A DNA stretch of 64,000 nt from an uncultured Eubacteriales bacterium. GTDB lineage: Bacteria > Bacillota > Clostridia > Oscillospirales > Oscillospiraceae. A model generated the notes under the pieces. It ran no database searches and was not told the origin of the DNA. It saw only the letters and a list, made by a program, of their open reading frames with translations. This document shows positions 17,428 to 27,130 of the stretch, one piece after another (within the stretch, counting starts at the first letter, position 1; each line of letters begins with the position of its first letter). The translations under genes and the position numbers were made by a program. Location: NCBI GenBank assembly GCA_900545585.1, contig UQZR01000008.1, positions 1-64,000 of the forward strand, in the 5' to 3' direction.

Positions 17428-17625
17428 ATGGCAGTCCCTAAGGGAAAAGTATCCAAGCAAAGACGCAATAAGAGACGTTCTTCCGTATGGAAGCTGGCAG
17501 CTCCCGCTCTGGTGGCATGCCCCAAGTGCGGTGCTCTGCATCTGCCTCACAGAATGTGCCCGGAGTGCGGTACCTACAACGGCCGCGAAGTCAAGGTCGT
17601 CAAGTCTGTGGCAGCGGACAAGTAA
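17428..17625 (+). CDS. rpmF: 50S ribosomal protein L32
   Basis: Complete L32 of 65 aa, starting MAVPKGKVSKQRRNKRR. It has the zinc-binding pairs CPKC and CPEC, so this is the zinc-containing (C+) form. AAGGAGG lies seven bases before the ATG. It follows the DUF177 gene and is closed by a strong terminator. Confidence 0.97.
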   Translation: MAVPKGKVSKQRRNKRRSSVWKLAAPALVACPKCGALHLPHRMCPECGTYNGREVKVVKSVAADK

Positions 17626-17641
17626 ATTCTTATGTGTCCAC

Positions 17642-17676
17642 GCAGGAGGGAAGCGCAGCTTCCCTCCTGCTTTTTT
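17642..17676 (+). terminator. Terminator of rpmF
   Basis: Perfect 13-base stem GCAGGAGGGAAGC, loop GCA, then the complement and six T. Confidence 0.92.
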
Positions 17677-17840
17677 GTGCGTTTTGTCCTCCACGCGGCC
17701 CGTTTGATTTTCTTCCGCCCCGCAGGCGCGGAGCCCTTTCCTTCCGCAGGCCCGCTCCCCCACTTTCCCTCATGAGATGTATCGAAATCATGCGTTTTAC
17801 AATCCGCTCGCCGCTGTTTATACTGGACACGATAAATAGC

Positions 17841-17869
17841 TTGCGTCCTGCCATAAAAGCGGCTATAAT
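17841..17869 (+). promoter_or_regulatory. Promoter of the DUF512 gene and der
   Basis: TTGCGT (17841-17846), 17 bases, TATAAT (17864-17869), 50 bases before the start. The preceding 170 bases after the rpmF terminator hold no feature I can support. Confidence 0.6.
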
Positions 17870-17919
17870 GGAATGGTTATCATGTGGGCGTATGCCCTTT
17901 TACGAGAGAGGACGCATCT

Positions 17920-19233
17920 ATGAGCACCATCATCACCACCATTGACCGGCACAGCCCTGCGGAAAAAGCCGGTATACAGGTGGGCGAACAGCTTCTGACC
18001 ATCAACGGCCATACCATCGTGGATGTGCTGGATTACCGGTTCTACGGCTACGACCCCCTGTCCCGCGTGGAATTGAAAACTGCGTCGGGCGATGTGCGTA
18101 CCGTCACCATCCGCAAGGCGGAGGGGCAGGATCTGGGCCTGAACTTCGACACCTATCTGATGGACGAGATGCGCTCCTGTGCCAACCACTGCATCTTCTG
18201 CTTCGTGGACCAGATGCCTCCCGGCATGCGCTCCACGCTGTACTTCAAGGACGACGATGCACGGCTCAGCTTCCTGCTGGGCAACTACATCACCCTGACC
18301 AACCTGACGGAGCGGGAGGCCCAGCGCATCATCGACCTGCACATCAGCCCCATCAACGTTTCCGTCCACACCACCGATCCCCAGCTGCACTGCACCATGC
18401 TGGGCAACAAGAACGCAGAGCGCTCTCTGGACTACATTCAGGCCTTCTGCAAGGCGGGCATCGTCATGAACGGCCAGATCGTCATCTGCCCGGGCTGGAA
18501 CGACGGCGACCAGCTGCGCCGCACTCTGCGTGACCTGACGGAGTGGCAGTTCTCCAGCTGCTCGCTGGTGCCGGTGGGCATCACCAAGTACCGGCAGGGT
18601 CTTGCCAAGCTGCGCCCCGTCAGCGCCGAGGATGCACGGGACATCATCGCCATCGCCGAGGAGTTCGGACAGGAGAACCTGCGGCGCTTCGGCACACGGC
18701 GCTTCTTCTGCGCCGACGAGCTGTACCTCCGGGCGGGGCTGCCCCTGCCGCAGGAGGACTATTACGAGGGCTACCGCCAGCTGGAAAACGGCGTAGGCAT
18801 GCTGCGCTCCTTGGAGCAGGACTTCCTCTCCGCCATGCGTCTGGAGAATCCCGCCGCCGCGCCGTCCCCCTTCACCATCGCCACCGGCACCGCTGCCGCC
18901 CCGTTCCTGCGGGGACTGTTGGAACAGGCCAAGGCGTATTTCCCCCGTCTGGAGGGGCAGGTCATCGCGGTGGAAAACGATTTCTTCGGTCACACCATCG
19001 ACGTGGCCGGTCTGCTGACAGGGCAGGACCTGTCGGCGCAGCTGCAAAGGGTCCCGTCCCTGGGGCGGGTGCTGCTGCCGCTGCATATGCTGCGCCACGG
19101 CGAAACGGTGTTTCTGGACGACTATACCGTGGCGCGTCTGGCGGATGAGCTGGGCTGCCCCGTGCAGATCGTAGGCATCGACGGCGGCGACCTGCTGGAC
19201 GCCATGCTGGACGCCTCCAGCACCGTCAGTTGA
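17920..19233 (+). CDS. DUF512 radical SAM protein with N-terminal PDZ domain
   Basis: Protein of 437 aa: a PDZ-like domain (residues 1-60, TIDRHSPAEKAGIQVGEQLL), then a radical SAM core with Cys87, Cys91 and Cys94 in CANHCIFC, and the C-terminal DUF512 domain. It starts at 17920 behind GAGAGAGGA. It stands 16 bases upstream of der, a frequent pairing in clostridia, and the pair is probably co-transcribed with plsY. The reaction is unknown; a link to ribosome or tRNA modification is a guess from its neighbours only. Confidence 0.88.
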   Translation: MSTIITTIDRHSPAEKAGIQVGEQLLTINGHTIVDVLDYRFYGYDPLSRVELKTASGDVRTVTIRKAEGQDLGLNFDTYLMDEMRSCANHCIFCFVDQMPPGMRSTLYFKDDDARLSFLLGNYITLTNLTEREAQRIIDLHISPINVSVHTTDPQLHCTMLGNKNAERSLDYIQAFCKAGIVMNGQIVICPGWNDGDQLRRTLRDLTEWQFSSCSLVPVGITKYRQGLAKLRPVSAEDARDIIAIAEEFGQENLRRFGTRRFFCADELYLRAGLPLPQEDYYEGYRQLENGVGMLRSLEQDFLSAMRLENPAAAPSPFTIATGTAAAPFLRGLLEQAKAYFPRLEGQVIAVENDFFGHTIDVAGLLTGQDLSAQLQRVPSLGRVLLPLHMLRHGETVFLDDYTVARLADELGCPVQIVGIDGGDLLDAMLDASSTVS

Positions 19234-19249
19234 AAAGGAGGGTAAACTT

Positions 19250-20578
19250 ATGGCAAAACCTTTGATCGCTATTGTGGGCCGTCCCAACGTGGGCAAGTCC
19301 ATGCTGTTCAATAAGCTCATCGGCAAGCGCCTGTCCATTGTGGAGGATACCCCCGGCGTCACCCGCGACCGTATCTACGGCGAGAGCGAGTGGGCCGGCC
19401 GGAAGTTCCGTCTGGTGGACACCGGCGGTATCGAGCCCAACACCGACAACCAGATCCTCGCCTTCATGCGGGAGCAGGCCCAGATCGCCATTGACAACGC
19501 CGACGTCATCATCTTCGTCACGGACATCAAGACCGGCCTCACCGCCTCGGACCAGGAGGTGGCCGGCATGCTCCAGCGCAGCCGCAAGCCCATCGTGCTG
19601 GCGGTGAACAAGATGGACGCCACCGGCACCATCGACCCGGATTTCTACGAGTTCTACAATCTCGGTCTGGGCGACCCTATCGCCATCTCCGCCGTCCACG
19701 GCCATGGCACCGGCGACCTGCTGGACGCCTGCTTCCAGTACCTGCCGCCGGACGACGGCGAGGAGGAGGACTCCGACGTGGTGCAGGTGGCCATCATCGG
19801 CAAGCCCAACGTAGGCAAGTCCAGCCTCACCAACAAAATTCTGGGCGAGCAGCGGGTCATCGTCAGCAACGTGGCCGGCACCACCCGTGACGCCATCGAC
19901 AGCTACTTCGAGAACTCCTACGGCAAATATAACTTCATCGATACCGCCGGCATGCGGAAAAAGTCCAAGGTGGACGACAGCATCGAGAAGTACAGCGTCC
20001 TTCGCGCCACCATGGCCATCGAGCGCAGCGACGTGTGCCTGATCCTTATCGACGCGCAGGAGGGCGTGACGGAGCAGGACACCAAGGTAGCGGGTCTGGC
20101 CCACGACGCCGGCAAGGCCTGCATCATCGTGGTGAACAAGTGGGATCTCATCGAGAAGGACGGCAAGACCATGGACCGCATGCGGGAGGACATCCGCCGC
20201 GACCTGAGCTATATGCCCTACGCCCCCATCCTGTTCATCTCCGCTCTGACGGGCCAGCGGGTAAGCCGCCTGTTCGAGCTGATCAACTATGTCAACGATC
20301 AGGCCGCCGTGCGCATCACCACCGGTATGCTCAACAGCGTGCTGGCCGACGCCCAGACCCGCGTGCAGCCGCCCACGGATAAGGGCCGACGCCTGAAGAT
20401 CTACTACATGACACAGGTGGGCGTCAAGCCGCCCCACTTCGTGATCTTCTGCAACGACAAAAAGCTGTTCCACTTCTCCTACCAGCGCTATCTGGAGAAT
20501 CAGATCCGCAGCGTGTTCGGTCTGGAGGGCACCCCCATCACCATTACCATTCGCCAGAAAGGAGAGGATGACGGTTGA
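19250..20578 (+). CDS. der: Ribosome biogenesis GTPase Der (EngA)
   Basis: Tandem GTPase of 442 aa required for 50S assembly. First G1 GRPNVGKS is at residues 10-17 with G3 DTGG and G4 NKMD. Second G1 GKPNVGKSS is at 184-192 with DTAG and NKWD. The C-terminal KH-like domain ends in TITIRQKGEDDG. AAAAGGAGG precedes the ATG. Its TGA overlaps the start of plsY. Confidence 0.97.
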   Translation: MAKPLIAIVGRPNVGKSMLFNKLIGKRLSIVEDTPGVTRDRIYGESEWAGRKFRLVDTGGIEPNTDNQILAFMREQAQIAIDNADVIIFVTDIKTGLTASDQEVAGMLQRSRKPIVLAVNKMDATGTIDPDFYEFYNLGLGDPIAISAVHGHGTGDLLDACFQYLPPDDGEEEDSDVVQVAIIGKPNVGKSSLTNKILGEQRVIVSNVAGTTRDAIDSYFENSYGKYNFIDTAGMRKKSKVDDSIEKYSVLRATMAIERSDVCLILIDAQEGVTEQDTKVAGLAHDAGKACIIVVNKWDLIEKDGKTMDRMREDIRRDLSYMPYAPILFISALTGQRVSRLFELINYVNDQAAVRITTGMLNSVLADAQTRVQPPTDKGRRLKIYYMTQVGVKPPHFVIFCNDKKLFHFSYQRYLENQIRSVFGLEGTPITITIRQKGEDDG

Positions 20579-21222
20579 CCTGCCTCGCTTGGGCCGCGGT
20601 ATTCGCCATGTTCGTGGTGGTACTGCTGGGCTATTTTCTGGGCTGTCTCAACGGCTCCGTGCTGGTGAGCCACTTCATCATCCGCGATGACGTGCGGCAG
20701 CACGGCAGCGGCAACGCCGGTCTCACCAATTTCTACCGCACCTACGGTGCCAAGTACGCTCTGGGCGTCATTCTGCTGGACATGGGCAAGACCGTGGCAG
20801 CCTGCCTCATCGGCGGCGTCATCCTCAACTACCTGGCGGGCGACTGGACGTTTGGCGTCCTGCTGGGTGGGCTGGGCAGCGAGCTGGGCCACATGTTCCC
20901 CGTGTTCTTCGGCTTCAAGGGCGGCAAAGGCATCCTGTCCGGCGCCGTGCTGGTGTGGCTGCTGAACTGGCGGGTGGCGCTGATCGCCTGGGGCCTGTTC
21001 GCCCTGCTGTGGCTGACCACGAGGTACGTCTCCCTGGGCTCCATCACCGCCGCCGTCAGCATGCCGGTGTCCACCTGGTTCCTCTGCGGCCACAATGGCC
21101 TGTACACATCGCTGACCGTCATCATCGCCGCGCTGGTGCTGTGGTGCCACCGCGAGAATATCCAGCGCCTCCTGCGGGGCCAGGAGCGGAAGTTCCACTG
21201 GCACACCGGCCCCGAGAAATAA
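20575..21222 (+). CDS. plsY: Acyl-phosphate:glycerol-3-phosphate acyltransferase
   Basis: Integral membrane enzyme of 215 aa making lysophosphatidic acid from acyl-phosphate and glycerol-3-phosphate. Motif 1 GSGNAGLTN is at residues 44-52, followed by GKTVAA, GHMFPVFFGFKGGKG and a C-terminal RHRENI-like helix. The start is TTG at 20575-20577, overlapping the der stop as TTGA, behind AAAGGAGAGG; the next ATG (20608) would remove part of the first helix. der-plsY order is common in Firmicutes. Confidence 0.93.
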   Translation: MTCLAWAAVFAMFVVVLLGYFLGCLNGSVLVSHFIIRDDVRQHGSGNAGLTNFYRTYGAKYALGVILLDMGKTVAACLIGGVILNYLAGDWTFGVLLGGLGSELGHMFPVFFGFKGGKGILSGAVLVWLLNWRVALIAWGLFALLWLTTRYVSLGSITAAVSMPVSTWFLCGHNGLYTSLTVIIAALVLWCHRENIQRLLRGQERKFHWHTGPEK

Positions 21223-21255
21223 CCATTTTTAGAGAGAGAGAAAGGAAACCGACCC

Positions 21256-22170
21256 ATGAAATACAATCAGATGCGTCAGGTAGTGTTCCCGATCCTTGCC
21301 GCGTTCATTTGGGGCACCGCCTTCGTGGCGCAGGACCTGTGCGCCGACTCCATCGGGGCCTTCGCCTTCAACGCCACCCGTTACTTTATCGCCGTGCTGG
21401 CCCTGCTGGTGGTCATTCTCATCAGCGACAAGCTGAAGAAAAACAAGCCCACCCTCACCGCTCAGGAGAAGAAAGCCGCCAACAAGCAGCTGTGGCTGGG
21501 CGGCCTGTGCTGCGGTGCGGCGCTGGCCATTGCCTCCAACTTTCAGCAGGCGGGTCTGGTGGCCGGCACCGATGCCGGTAAGGCCGGCTTCATCACGGCG
21601 CTGTACGTGGTACTGGTCCCCGTGTTCGGTCTGTTCTTCAAGCGCAAGGTCAGCCTTCCCACTTGGATCGCCGTGGTGCTGTCCGTGGTGGCTCTGTACC
21701 TGCTGTGCATCAAGGGCGACTTCTCTCTGGCCCCCGGCGACCTGTTGGTCCTGGTGTGCGCGGTGTGCTTCGCCGTCCACATTCTGGTCATCGACCACTT
21801 CACCGCTTATTGCGACGGCGTGAAGCTCAGCTGTCTGCAATTCCTGTTCGCCGGCATCATCTCCACCATCTGCATGTTCATTTTTGAGGACGTGGACTTC
21901 GCCGCCATCCTCAGCTGCGCCCTGCCCCTGCTGTACGTGGGCATCTTCTCCTGCGGCGTGGGCTACACGCTTCAGATTTTGGCCCAGAAGGACTCCAACC
22001 CCACCGTTGTCACCATTCTGCTGAGTCTGGAGAGCGTGTTCGCCGTTATCGCCGGCGCCATCATCCTGAAGCAGCAGATGACCGTGCGGGAGTACATTGG
22101 CTGCGCCATCATGTTCGCCGCTGTCATTCTGGCCCAGATCCAGTTCCCCGCCAGGCAAAAAGCGGAATAA
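21256..22170 (+). CDS. EamA/DMT-family transporter
   Basis: Ten-helix drug/metabolite transporter of 304 aa with two EamA repeats. The first repeat begins FPILAAFIWGTAFVAQDLCA and ends FGLFFKRKVS. The second begins LLVLVCAVCFAVHILVIDHF and ends with a YIGCAIMFAAVILAQ helix. Substrate unknown (amino acid or metabolite export in relatives). It follows plsY by 33 bases behind AGAGAAAGGA and ends at a strong terminator, so it is probably the last gene of the operon. Confidence 0.88.
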   Translation: MKYNQMRQVVFPILAAFIWGTAFVAQDLCADSIGAFAFNATRYFIAVLALLVVILISDKLKKNKPTLTAQEKKAANKQLWLGGLCCGAALAIASNFQQAGLVAGTDAGKAGFITALYVVLVPVFGLFFKRKVSLPTWIAVVLSVVALYLLCIKGDFSLAPGDLLVLVCAVCFAVHILVIDHFTAYCDGVKLSCLQFLFAGIISTICMFIFEDVDFAAILSCALPLLYVGIFSCGVGYTLQILAQKDSNPTVVTILLSLESVFAVIAGAIILKQQMTVREYIGCAIMFAAVILAQIQFPARQKAE

Positions 22171-22180
22171 TTACATACGC

Positions 22181-22218
22181 AAAAAACACCTTGGACGTTT
22201 TCGTCCAAGGTGTTTTTT
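22181..22218. terminator. Bidirectional terminator
   Basis: Seventeen-base perfect stem AAAAAACACCTTGGACG, loop TTTT, complement ending in six T. On the minus strand it overlaps the stop codon of the 59-aa gene. Confidence 0.92.
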
Positions 22219-22396
22219 ATTCACCCTCACAGTCCAGCACACCGACGGTCGTTTCCATATAAATATCCTCGGCCGCTAACAAAGCCTTCTGCAGCTTATC
22301 TCGGCACCGCATGGCCAGCGGAATATCCGCCAGTTCATCTGCCGCATCACTTGCTGCAGCGCACAGGATGACGTACATTTTTTGATAGTCTGCCAT
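22217..22396 (-). CDS. Small hypothetical protein (59 aa)
   Basis: Unrecognised protein of 59 aa, starting MADYQKMYVILCAAASDAAD and ending in LDCEGE. It looks fully helical and mildly acidic, without signal or membrane segment. GAGGAGGGG four bases before the ATG is a strong ribosome site. The gene is divergent from the XRE regulator next door with 101 bases between, where two 12-base repeats lie on both promoters. A partner or target of that regulator is therefore plausible. Whether the pair is a toxin-antitoxin, a small regulatory switch or neither cannot be told. Confidence 0.7.
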   Translation of the reverse strand: MADYQKMYVILCAAASDAADELADIPLAMRCRDKLQKALLAAEDIYMETTVGVLDCEGE

Positions 22397-22414
22397 ATTT
22401 CCCCTCCTCATAGA

Positions 22415-22457
22415 CTATGCATAGCCTAATAGTAGCATGCGTAGCCTATAATTGCAA
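22415..22457. promoter_or_regulatory. Divergent promoters with twin operator-like repeats
   Basis: Direct repeats ATGCATAGCCTA (22417-22428) and ATGCGTAGCCTA (22437-22448) are exactly 20 bases apart, two helical turns. The first extends to the palindrome CTATGCATAG (22415-22424). Minus-strand promoter for the 59-aa gene: TTGCAA (22452-22457), 17 bases, TACTAT (22429-22434). Plus-strand TATAAT (22447-22452) for the XRE gene has a poor -35. Both repeats overlap these elements, as expected for an autoregulated switch. Confidence 0.6.
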
Positions 22458-22497
22458 TCCTTTTCGGCTATCCTGAGGAAAAGCACAGGAGGCCGTT

Positions 22498-22740
22498 ATG
22501 ACTACCACCGAAGCCGTCAGGGACCGCATCCTGCACCTCTGTGAGGAGCGCGGCCTGACTATCAACCACCTTGCGACCATTTGCGCCCTGCCGCCGTCCA
22601 GTATCAAGAACATTCTCTACGGCAAAAGCCAGAACCCCAAGCTGCTGACCATCAAAATGCTCTGCGACGGTCTGGACATCACTCTCGGCGAATTTTTCTC
22701 CACGCCGGAGTTCGACGTACTGGAGCAGGAACTCCAATAA
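22498..22740 (+). CDS. XRE-family helix-turn-helix regulator
   Basis: DNA-binding protein of 80 aa. The HTH reads LTINHLATICALPPSSIKNILYG (residues 20-42) in the Cro/CI style, with the downstream LLTIKMLCDGLDITLGEFF helix typical of XRE proteins. There is no second domain, so it probably acts as a dimeric repressor without a sensor domain. AGGAGG precedes the ATG. It is divergent from the 59-aa gene, and the repeats in between are its likely binding sites. Confidence 0.88.
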   Translation: MTTTEAVRDRILHLCEERGLTINHLATICALPPSSIKNILYGKSQNPKLLTIKMLCDGLDITLGEFFSTPEFDVLEQELQ

Positions 22741-22745
22741 CCGGC

Positions 22746-22786
22746 AAAACCCCAGCGGTCTGCCACAGGCAGACCGCTGGGGTTTT
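22746..22786. terminator. Bidirectional terminator between the XRE gene and engB
   Basis: Nineteen-base perfect stem AAAACCCCAGCGGTCTGCC, loop ACA, complement ending TTTT; the A-run serves engB on the other strand. Confidence 0.9.
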
Positions 22787-22791
22787 CATAT

Positions 22792-23385
22792 TCACTTACC
22801 GCAGCCGTCTCCGATCGCCGCCAGCAGCTCCGCCTTGCCGATCCCCTTCTCCGCGGAAAACGGGATAAGCGCCGCGCTCCCGTCCAGCGACAGCGTCTCG
22901 CGGATGCGCGCCAGATTCGGCTCGATCTCGCTCTTTTTCAGCTTGTCCAGCTTGTTGGCCACCACGATGACGGGGCAGCCCGTGCCCTTGAACCAGTCGC
23001 ACATGGTGACATCATCGGCGGTAGGCTTGTGCCGCGCGTCCACGATCAGCACACCCAGCGTGATGAGGTCCGGCTCAGCAAAATAGCTCTCCATCAGCCG
23101 CCCCCACCGGTCCCGCTCCTCCTTGGACACCTTGGCGTAGCCATACCCCGGCAGGTCGGTAAAATAGATCTTCCCGTCGATATCGAAGTAGTTGATCTGA
23201 TTGGTCTTGCCCGGCGTCGCGCCCACGCGGGCGAAATTCTTCCGCCCCAGCAGCCGGTTGATGACGGAGGATTTTCCCACGTTGCTGCGTCCGGCGAACG
23301 TGACCTGCGGTTTTCCGTCGCGGATAAAGGTGCTTGCCTTTACAGCTGACAGCACGAACTCCGCCTTGTTAAAGTTGATCGCCAC
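22792..23385 (-). CDS. engB: Ribosome biogenesis GTP-binding protein YsxC/EngB
   Basis: Essential single-domain GTPase of 197 aa for 50S assembly. G1 GRSNVGKSS is at residues 32-40, GATPGKT is the switch I region, G3 is DLPGYGYA and G4 is NKLDK. The start is GTG at complement 23383-23385, seven bases after AGGAGG-like bases and 17 bases inside the lon coding end; a longer frame has no ribosome site. lon-engB order is conserved in Firmicutes. Confidence 0.94.
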   Translation of the reverse strand: MAINFNKAEFVLSAVKASTFIRDGKPQVTFAGRSNVGKSSVINRLLGRKNFARVGATPGKTNQINYFDIDGKIYFTDLPGYGYAKVSKEERDRWGRLMESYFAEPDLITLGVLIVDARHKPTADDVTMCDWFKGTGCPVIVVANKLDKLKKSEIEPNLARIRETLSLDGSAALIPFSAEKGIGKAELLAAIGDGCGK

Positions 23386-25762
23386 AGCGCACCTCCTGCC
23401 GTTCCAGTCCGGCCATGGCGGTAAGATGCTCCACCGCCGCCTCCTTTTTCGGCAGCGCCAGCGCATGGGCGAACACGGCGTCCACCGTCTCCGCCGTCAC
23501 GAACCGCAGCGCCGCCCGCACGGTCTGGTCGATCTCCTCCAGATCCTTTTCGTTCTCCTTGGGGATGATGACCGTCCGGATACCGCTGCGCTTAGCCGCC
23601 ATGGTTTTTTCCTTCAGCCCGCCGATGGGCAGCACGCGTCCCCGCAGCGTGACCTCGCCGGTCATGGCCACATCGTGGCGTACCGGCCGCCCCGTCAGGG
23701 CGGACAGCATGGCCGTGGCGATGGCGATGCCCGCCGACGGCCCGTCCTTGGGCACCGCACCCTCGGGGAAGTGGACGTGGATGTCCTTGGTCTTGTAGAA
23801 ATCCCTGGGGATACCCAGCTCCGCCGCGCGGCTGCGCAGGCAGGTGTAGGCCGCCTGCACGGACTCCTGCATCACCTTGCCCAGATTGCCGGTGAGCTCC
23901 AGCTTGCCGGAGCCCTCCATCACGCCGGCCTCCACCTCCAGCAGCTCGCCGCCTACCTCAGTCCAGGCCAGTCCATTGACCACGCCGATCTGGTCCTGAC
24001 GGCTCCGTGCGTTGTCCTGATAGTGGGGCACGCCCAGCAGCTCCTGTAGATCCCTTGGTGTAATGTCAACTCGCTTTATATCCGTTTCCACCAGACGCAT
24101 AGCGGCCTTACGGCACAGCTTGCCCAGCAGACGCTCCAGCGTCCGGACACCGGACTCTCGTGTGTAATCGGTGATGACCGCGCGGATGGCGTCGTCGCTG
24201 ATGCGCAGCTGGCTTTTTTTCAGTCCATGCTCCTTCATCTGCTTGGGCAGCAGGTGGGTCCTGGCGATCTGCAGCTTCTCCTCGTCGGTATAGCTGGTGA
24301 GCTCGATGACCTCCATCCGGTCCAGCAGCGGGCGGGGAATGGTGGACGTGGTGTTGGCCGTGGTAATGAACATCACGCGGCTCAGATCCACCGGCACCTC
24401 CAGAAAATGGTCGCGGAACGATGTGTTCTGTTCTCCGTCCAGCACCTCCAGCAGCGCCGATGCGGGGTCGCCCCGCATGTCGCTGCCCAGCTTGTCGATC
24501 TCATCCAGCACCAGCAGCGGATTCATAGCCCCTGCGCGGCTGATGGCCTCGATGATGCGCCCCGGCATGGCTCCAATGTAGGTCTTGCGGTGACCGCGGA
24601 TGTCCGCCTCGTCCCGCACACCGCCCAGACTGAGCCGCGCCAGCTTCCGGTTCATAGCCTTGGCCACCGAGATGGCTACCGAGGTCTTGCCCACGCCCGG
24701 AGGGCCTACCAGACACAGGATCTTGCCCTTGGCGTCCGGATTCAGCTGCCGCACGGCGATGAACTCCAGAATGCGCTCTTTCACCTTCTCCAGACCGTAG
24801 TGATCCCGATCCAGCAGCTTTCGCGCCTGCTCCACATCCGCCCGTTCGCGGCTGAACCTGTTCCACGGCATCTCCAGACACACGTCCAGATAGTTCCGGA
24901 TAACGGAGGCCTCCGCGCTGCCGAAGGGCTGCTTCGCCAGCCGTTCCACCTCTTTGGTCAGCCGCTTATGTACCTCCTCGGGCAGCTTGGCCCGCTGGAT
25001 CTTCTCGGTGTACTCGGCGATCTCCTCGTCGCCGTCGTCGCCCAGCTCATGCTGCAGCACCTTCACCTGCTCCCGCAGGATCATGTCCTTCTGCACCTGG
25101 GCCACCCGCTGGCGCACCTTCTGCTCCATCTGCATCTCCAGCGACAGCACGTCCACCTCGTGGGTCAGGATATCGTTGACGATCTGGAGCCGCCGGTTGG
25201 GCCGCAGCTCCTCCAGCACCCGCTGCCTATCCTGATGGCGCAGGGTGATGTTCTGTGCGATGAGGTCCGCCAGCCGTCCCGTGTCGCGGCAGTCCAGCAC
25301 CGCTGCGATAAAGTCGTCGCTGAGCTGCGGCGCCAGCTCCTTATACGCGCCGAACAGCGCGTAGGTCCGCCGCAGCATGGCCTCCACCCGCGGCGTGATC
25401 TTGCCCGGGAACTCCTCCTCCAGCACCTCCACATTGGCCTGCAGGAACGGCTTTCCCTGCCACATCCGGTGCAGCCGCGCACGCTCCTCGCCCTCCACGA
25501 TGACCCGCACGCTGTTCTCGGATGTCTTGATGATTTGCAGAATATGGCAGATCGTGCCAACACGGTACAGGTCCTCCTCGGTGGGATCTGCCACCGAAAT
25601 TTCCTTCTGGGTCACGAGGAACAGCCTGCGGTCATTCTCCATGGCGTTGTCCAGGGCGTAGATGGAGATATCCCGTTCTACATCGAAGGACAGCGTCTCG
25701 TTGGGGAAGGCCGTCAGACCCCGCAGTGCCAGCACGGGTATGTTCATGGTAATGGGTTCCAT
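23369..25762 (-). CDS. lon: ATP-dependent protease La (LonA)
   Basis: Cytosolic AAA+ serine protease of 797 aa. The N-terminal LON substrate domain begins [16 protein letters not shown], and Walker A GPPGVGKT is at residues 353-360. The Ser-Lys dyad is Ser676 in KDGPSAG and Lys719 in GGLKEK. It degrades misfolded and regulatory proteins. AAAGGAG precedes the ATG. It is separated from clpX by a terminator and probably has its own, unidentified promoter; engB overlaps its 3-prime end. Confidence 0.97.
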   Translation of the reverse strand: MEPITMNIPVLALRGLTAFPNETLSFDVERDISIYALDNAMENDRRLFLVTQKEISVADPTEEDLYRVGTICHILQIIKTSENSVRVIVEGEERARLHRMWQGKPFLQANVEVLEEEFPGKITPRVEAMLRRTYALFGAYKELAPQLSDDFIAAVLDCRDTGRLADLIAQNITLRHQDRQRVLEELRPNRRLQIVNDILTHEVDVLSLEMQMEQKVRQRVAQVQKDMILREQVKVLQHELGDDGDEEIAEYTEKIQRAKLPEEVHKRLTKEVERLAKQPFGSAEASVIRNYLDVCLEMPWNRFSRERADVEQARKLLDRDHYGLEKVKERILEFIAVRQLNPDAKGKILCLVGPPGVGKTSVAISVAKAMNRKLARLSLGGVRDEADIRGHRKTYIGAMPGRIIEAISRAGAMNPLLVLDEIDKLGSDMRGDPASALLEVLDGEQNTSFRDHFLEVPVDLSRVMFITTANTTSTIPRPLLDRMEVIELTSYTDEEKLQIARTHLLPKQMKEHGLKKSQLRISDDAIRAVITDYTRESGVRTLERLLGKLCRKAAMRLVETDIKRVDITPRDLQELLGVPHYQDNARSRQDQIGVVNGLAWTEVGGELLEVEAGVMEGSGKLELTGNLGKVMQESVQAAYTCLRSRAAELGIPRDFYKTKDIHVHFPEGAVPKDGPSAGIAIATAMLSALTGRPVRHDVAMTGEVTLRGRVLPIGGLKEKTMAAKRSGIRTVIIPKENEKDLEEIDQTVRAALRFVTAETVDAVFAHALALPKKEAAVEHLTAMAGLERQEVRCGDQL

Positions 25763-25786
25763 AGGTACTCCTTTCTCACCGGAGCG

Positions 25787-25819
25787 AAAAAGAGGAGAAG
25801 CGTGTCGCCTCTCCTCTTT
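25787..25819 (-). terminator. Terminator after clpX
   Basis: Minus-strand stem AAAGAGGAGA with its complement (25789-25798 and 25810-25819), plus a three-base inner helix and TGT-type loop, followed by five T. Confidence 0.8.
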
Positions 25820-25828
25820 GCCGGTCCG

Positions 25829-27124
25829 TCAAGAGGCCGGTGCGGTCTGTTTTTCCGCAGCGCCGGTCTTGAGTTTTGCTTTGCGCGTCACCTTTTCGGG
25901 GTCGCGCTCCACCACCGGCTCCGCGCCGTTGACGCAGTCCGCCGTGATGGTAACTTTTGTGATGGTGGGGTCGGACGGGATGTCATACATCACCTTGGTC
26001 AGCATCCCCTCCATCACCGCCCGCAGTCCGCGGGCGCCGATATTCCGCTCGATGGCCTTATCGGCTACTGCCTCCAGCGCTCCCTGCTGGAACTCCAGCG
26101 CCACGCCATCGTAGGCCAGCAGCGCCTTGTACTGCTTGACCAGCGCGTTCTTGGGCTCGGTCAGGATGCGCACCAGATCGTCCCTGGTCAGGGCCTCCAG
26201 CGGTGAGATCACCGGCAGACGGCCCACCAGCTCGGGAATGATGCCGAACTTCAGCAGGTCATGAGGCTGCACCTGCTTGAGAAGCTCACTGGTGCTGGCC
26301 TTGTCTGCCTTGCTCTGCACCGTGTTCTCAAAGCCGATGCCCTGCTTTCCCACGCGCTTCTCCACGATCTTCTCCAGACCGTCAAAGGCGCCGCCGCAGA
26401 TAAACAGGATATTGCTGGTATCGATCTGAATGAACTCCTGATGGGGGTGCTTCCGCCCGCCCTGAGGCGGTACGTTGGCCACAGTGCCCTCTAAGATCTT
26501 CAGCAGCGCCTGCTGCACACCCTCGCCGGACACGTCTCGGGTAATGGAGGTGTTCTCGCTCTTGCGGGCGATCTTGTCGATCTCATCCACATAGATGATG
26601 CCCCGCTCCGCCAGCTCCACATCGAAATCCGCCGCCTGCAGAAGCCGCAGCAGGATGTTCTCCACGTCGTCGCCCACATAGCCGGCCTCGGTCAGCGTGG
26701 TGGCATCGGCGATGGCAAAGGGCACCTTCAGCACCCGCGCCAGCGTCTGGGCGAACAGCGTCTTGCCGGAGCCTGTGGGGCCGATCATCAGGATGTTGCT
26801 CTTCTGCAGCTCCACATCCTCGTTGCCGCCGAAATAGATGCGCTTATAGTGGTTGTACACCGACACGGACAGGGCGATCTTGGCCCCCTCCTGACCGATG
26901 ACATACTGATCCAGCACCTCTTTGATCTGCTGCGGCGTGGGCAGATCCTCCACGCTCTCGAAGCCTTCGTCCACCGCCGCACTGTACCCATCGTCCAGAA
27001 TGGACATGCACAGCTGCACGCATTCGTCGCAGATGCGCACGCCGGGGCCCTGGATCATGCGGTGTACCTGCCCCTCCGCCTTTCCGCAGAAGGAGCAGCG
27101 CAGCACCTTTTTTTCTTCCGCCAT
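25829..27124 (-). CDS. clpX: ATP-dependent Clp protease ATP-binding subunit ClpX
   Basis: AAA+ unfoldase of 431 aa. The N-terminal zinc finger uses Cys10, Cys13, Cys32 and Cys35. Walker A GPTGSGKT is at residues 115-122. The IGF-type ClpP-docking loop is present as QGIGFE in the [11 protein letters not shown] region. It feeds substrates into ClpP, whose gene ends six bases upstream. The ribosome site AGAGGT overlaps the clpP stop codon. The C-terminus has a Lys/Arg-rich tail. Confidence 0.97.
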   Translation of the reverse strand: MAEEKKVLRCSFCGKAEGQVHRMIQGPGVRICDECVQLCMSILDDGYSAAVDEGFESVEDLPTPQQIKEVLDQYVIGQEGAKIALSVSVYNHYKRIYFGGNEDVELQKSNILMIGPTGSGKTLFAQTLARVLKVPFAIADATTLTEAGYVGDDVENILLRLLQAADFDVELAERGIIYVDEIDKIARKSENTSITRDVSGEGVQQALLKILEGTVANVPPQGGRKHPHQEFIQIDTSNILFICGGAFDGLEKIVEKRVGKQGIGFENTVQSKADKASTSELLKQVQPHDLLKFGIIPELVGRLPVISPLEALTRDDLVRILTEPKNALVKQYKALLAYDGVALEFQQGALEAVADKAIERNIGARGLRAVMEGMLTKVMYDIPSDPTITKVTITADCVNGAEPVVERDPEKVTRKAKLKTGAAEKQTAPAS

Positions 27125-27130
27125 GCTTGT

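Noticed and set aside
17922..17945. A frame that reads six consecutive His codons before a stop, like an engineered tag
   Set aside because: It is an out-of-frame reading of the start of the DUF512 gene (MSTIITTID). The real frame has a ribosome site and a full radical SAM protein, so the run is chance.
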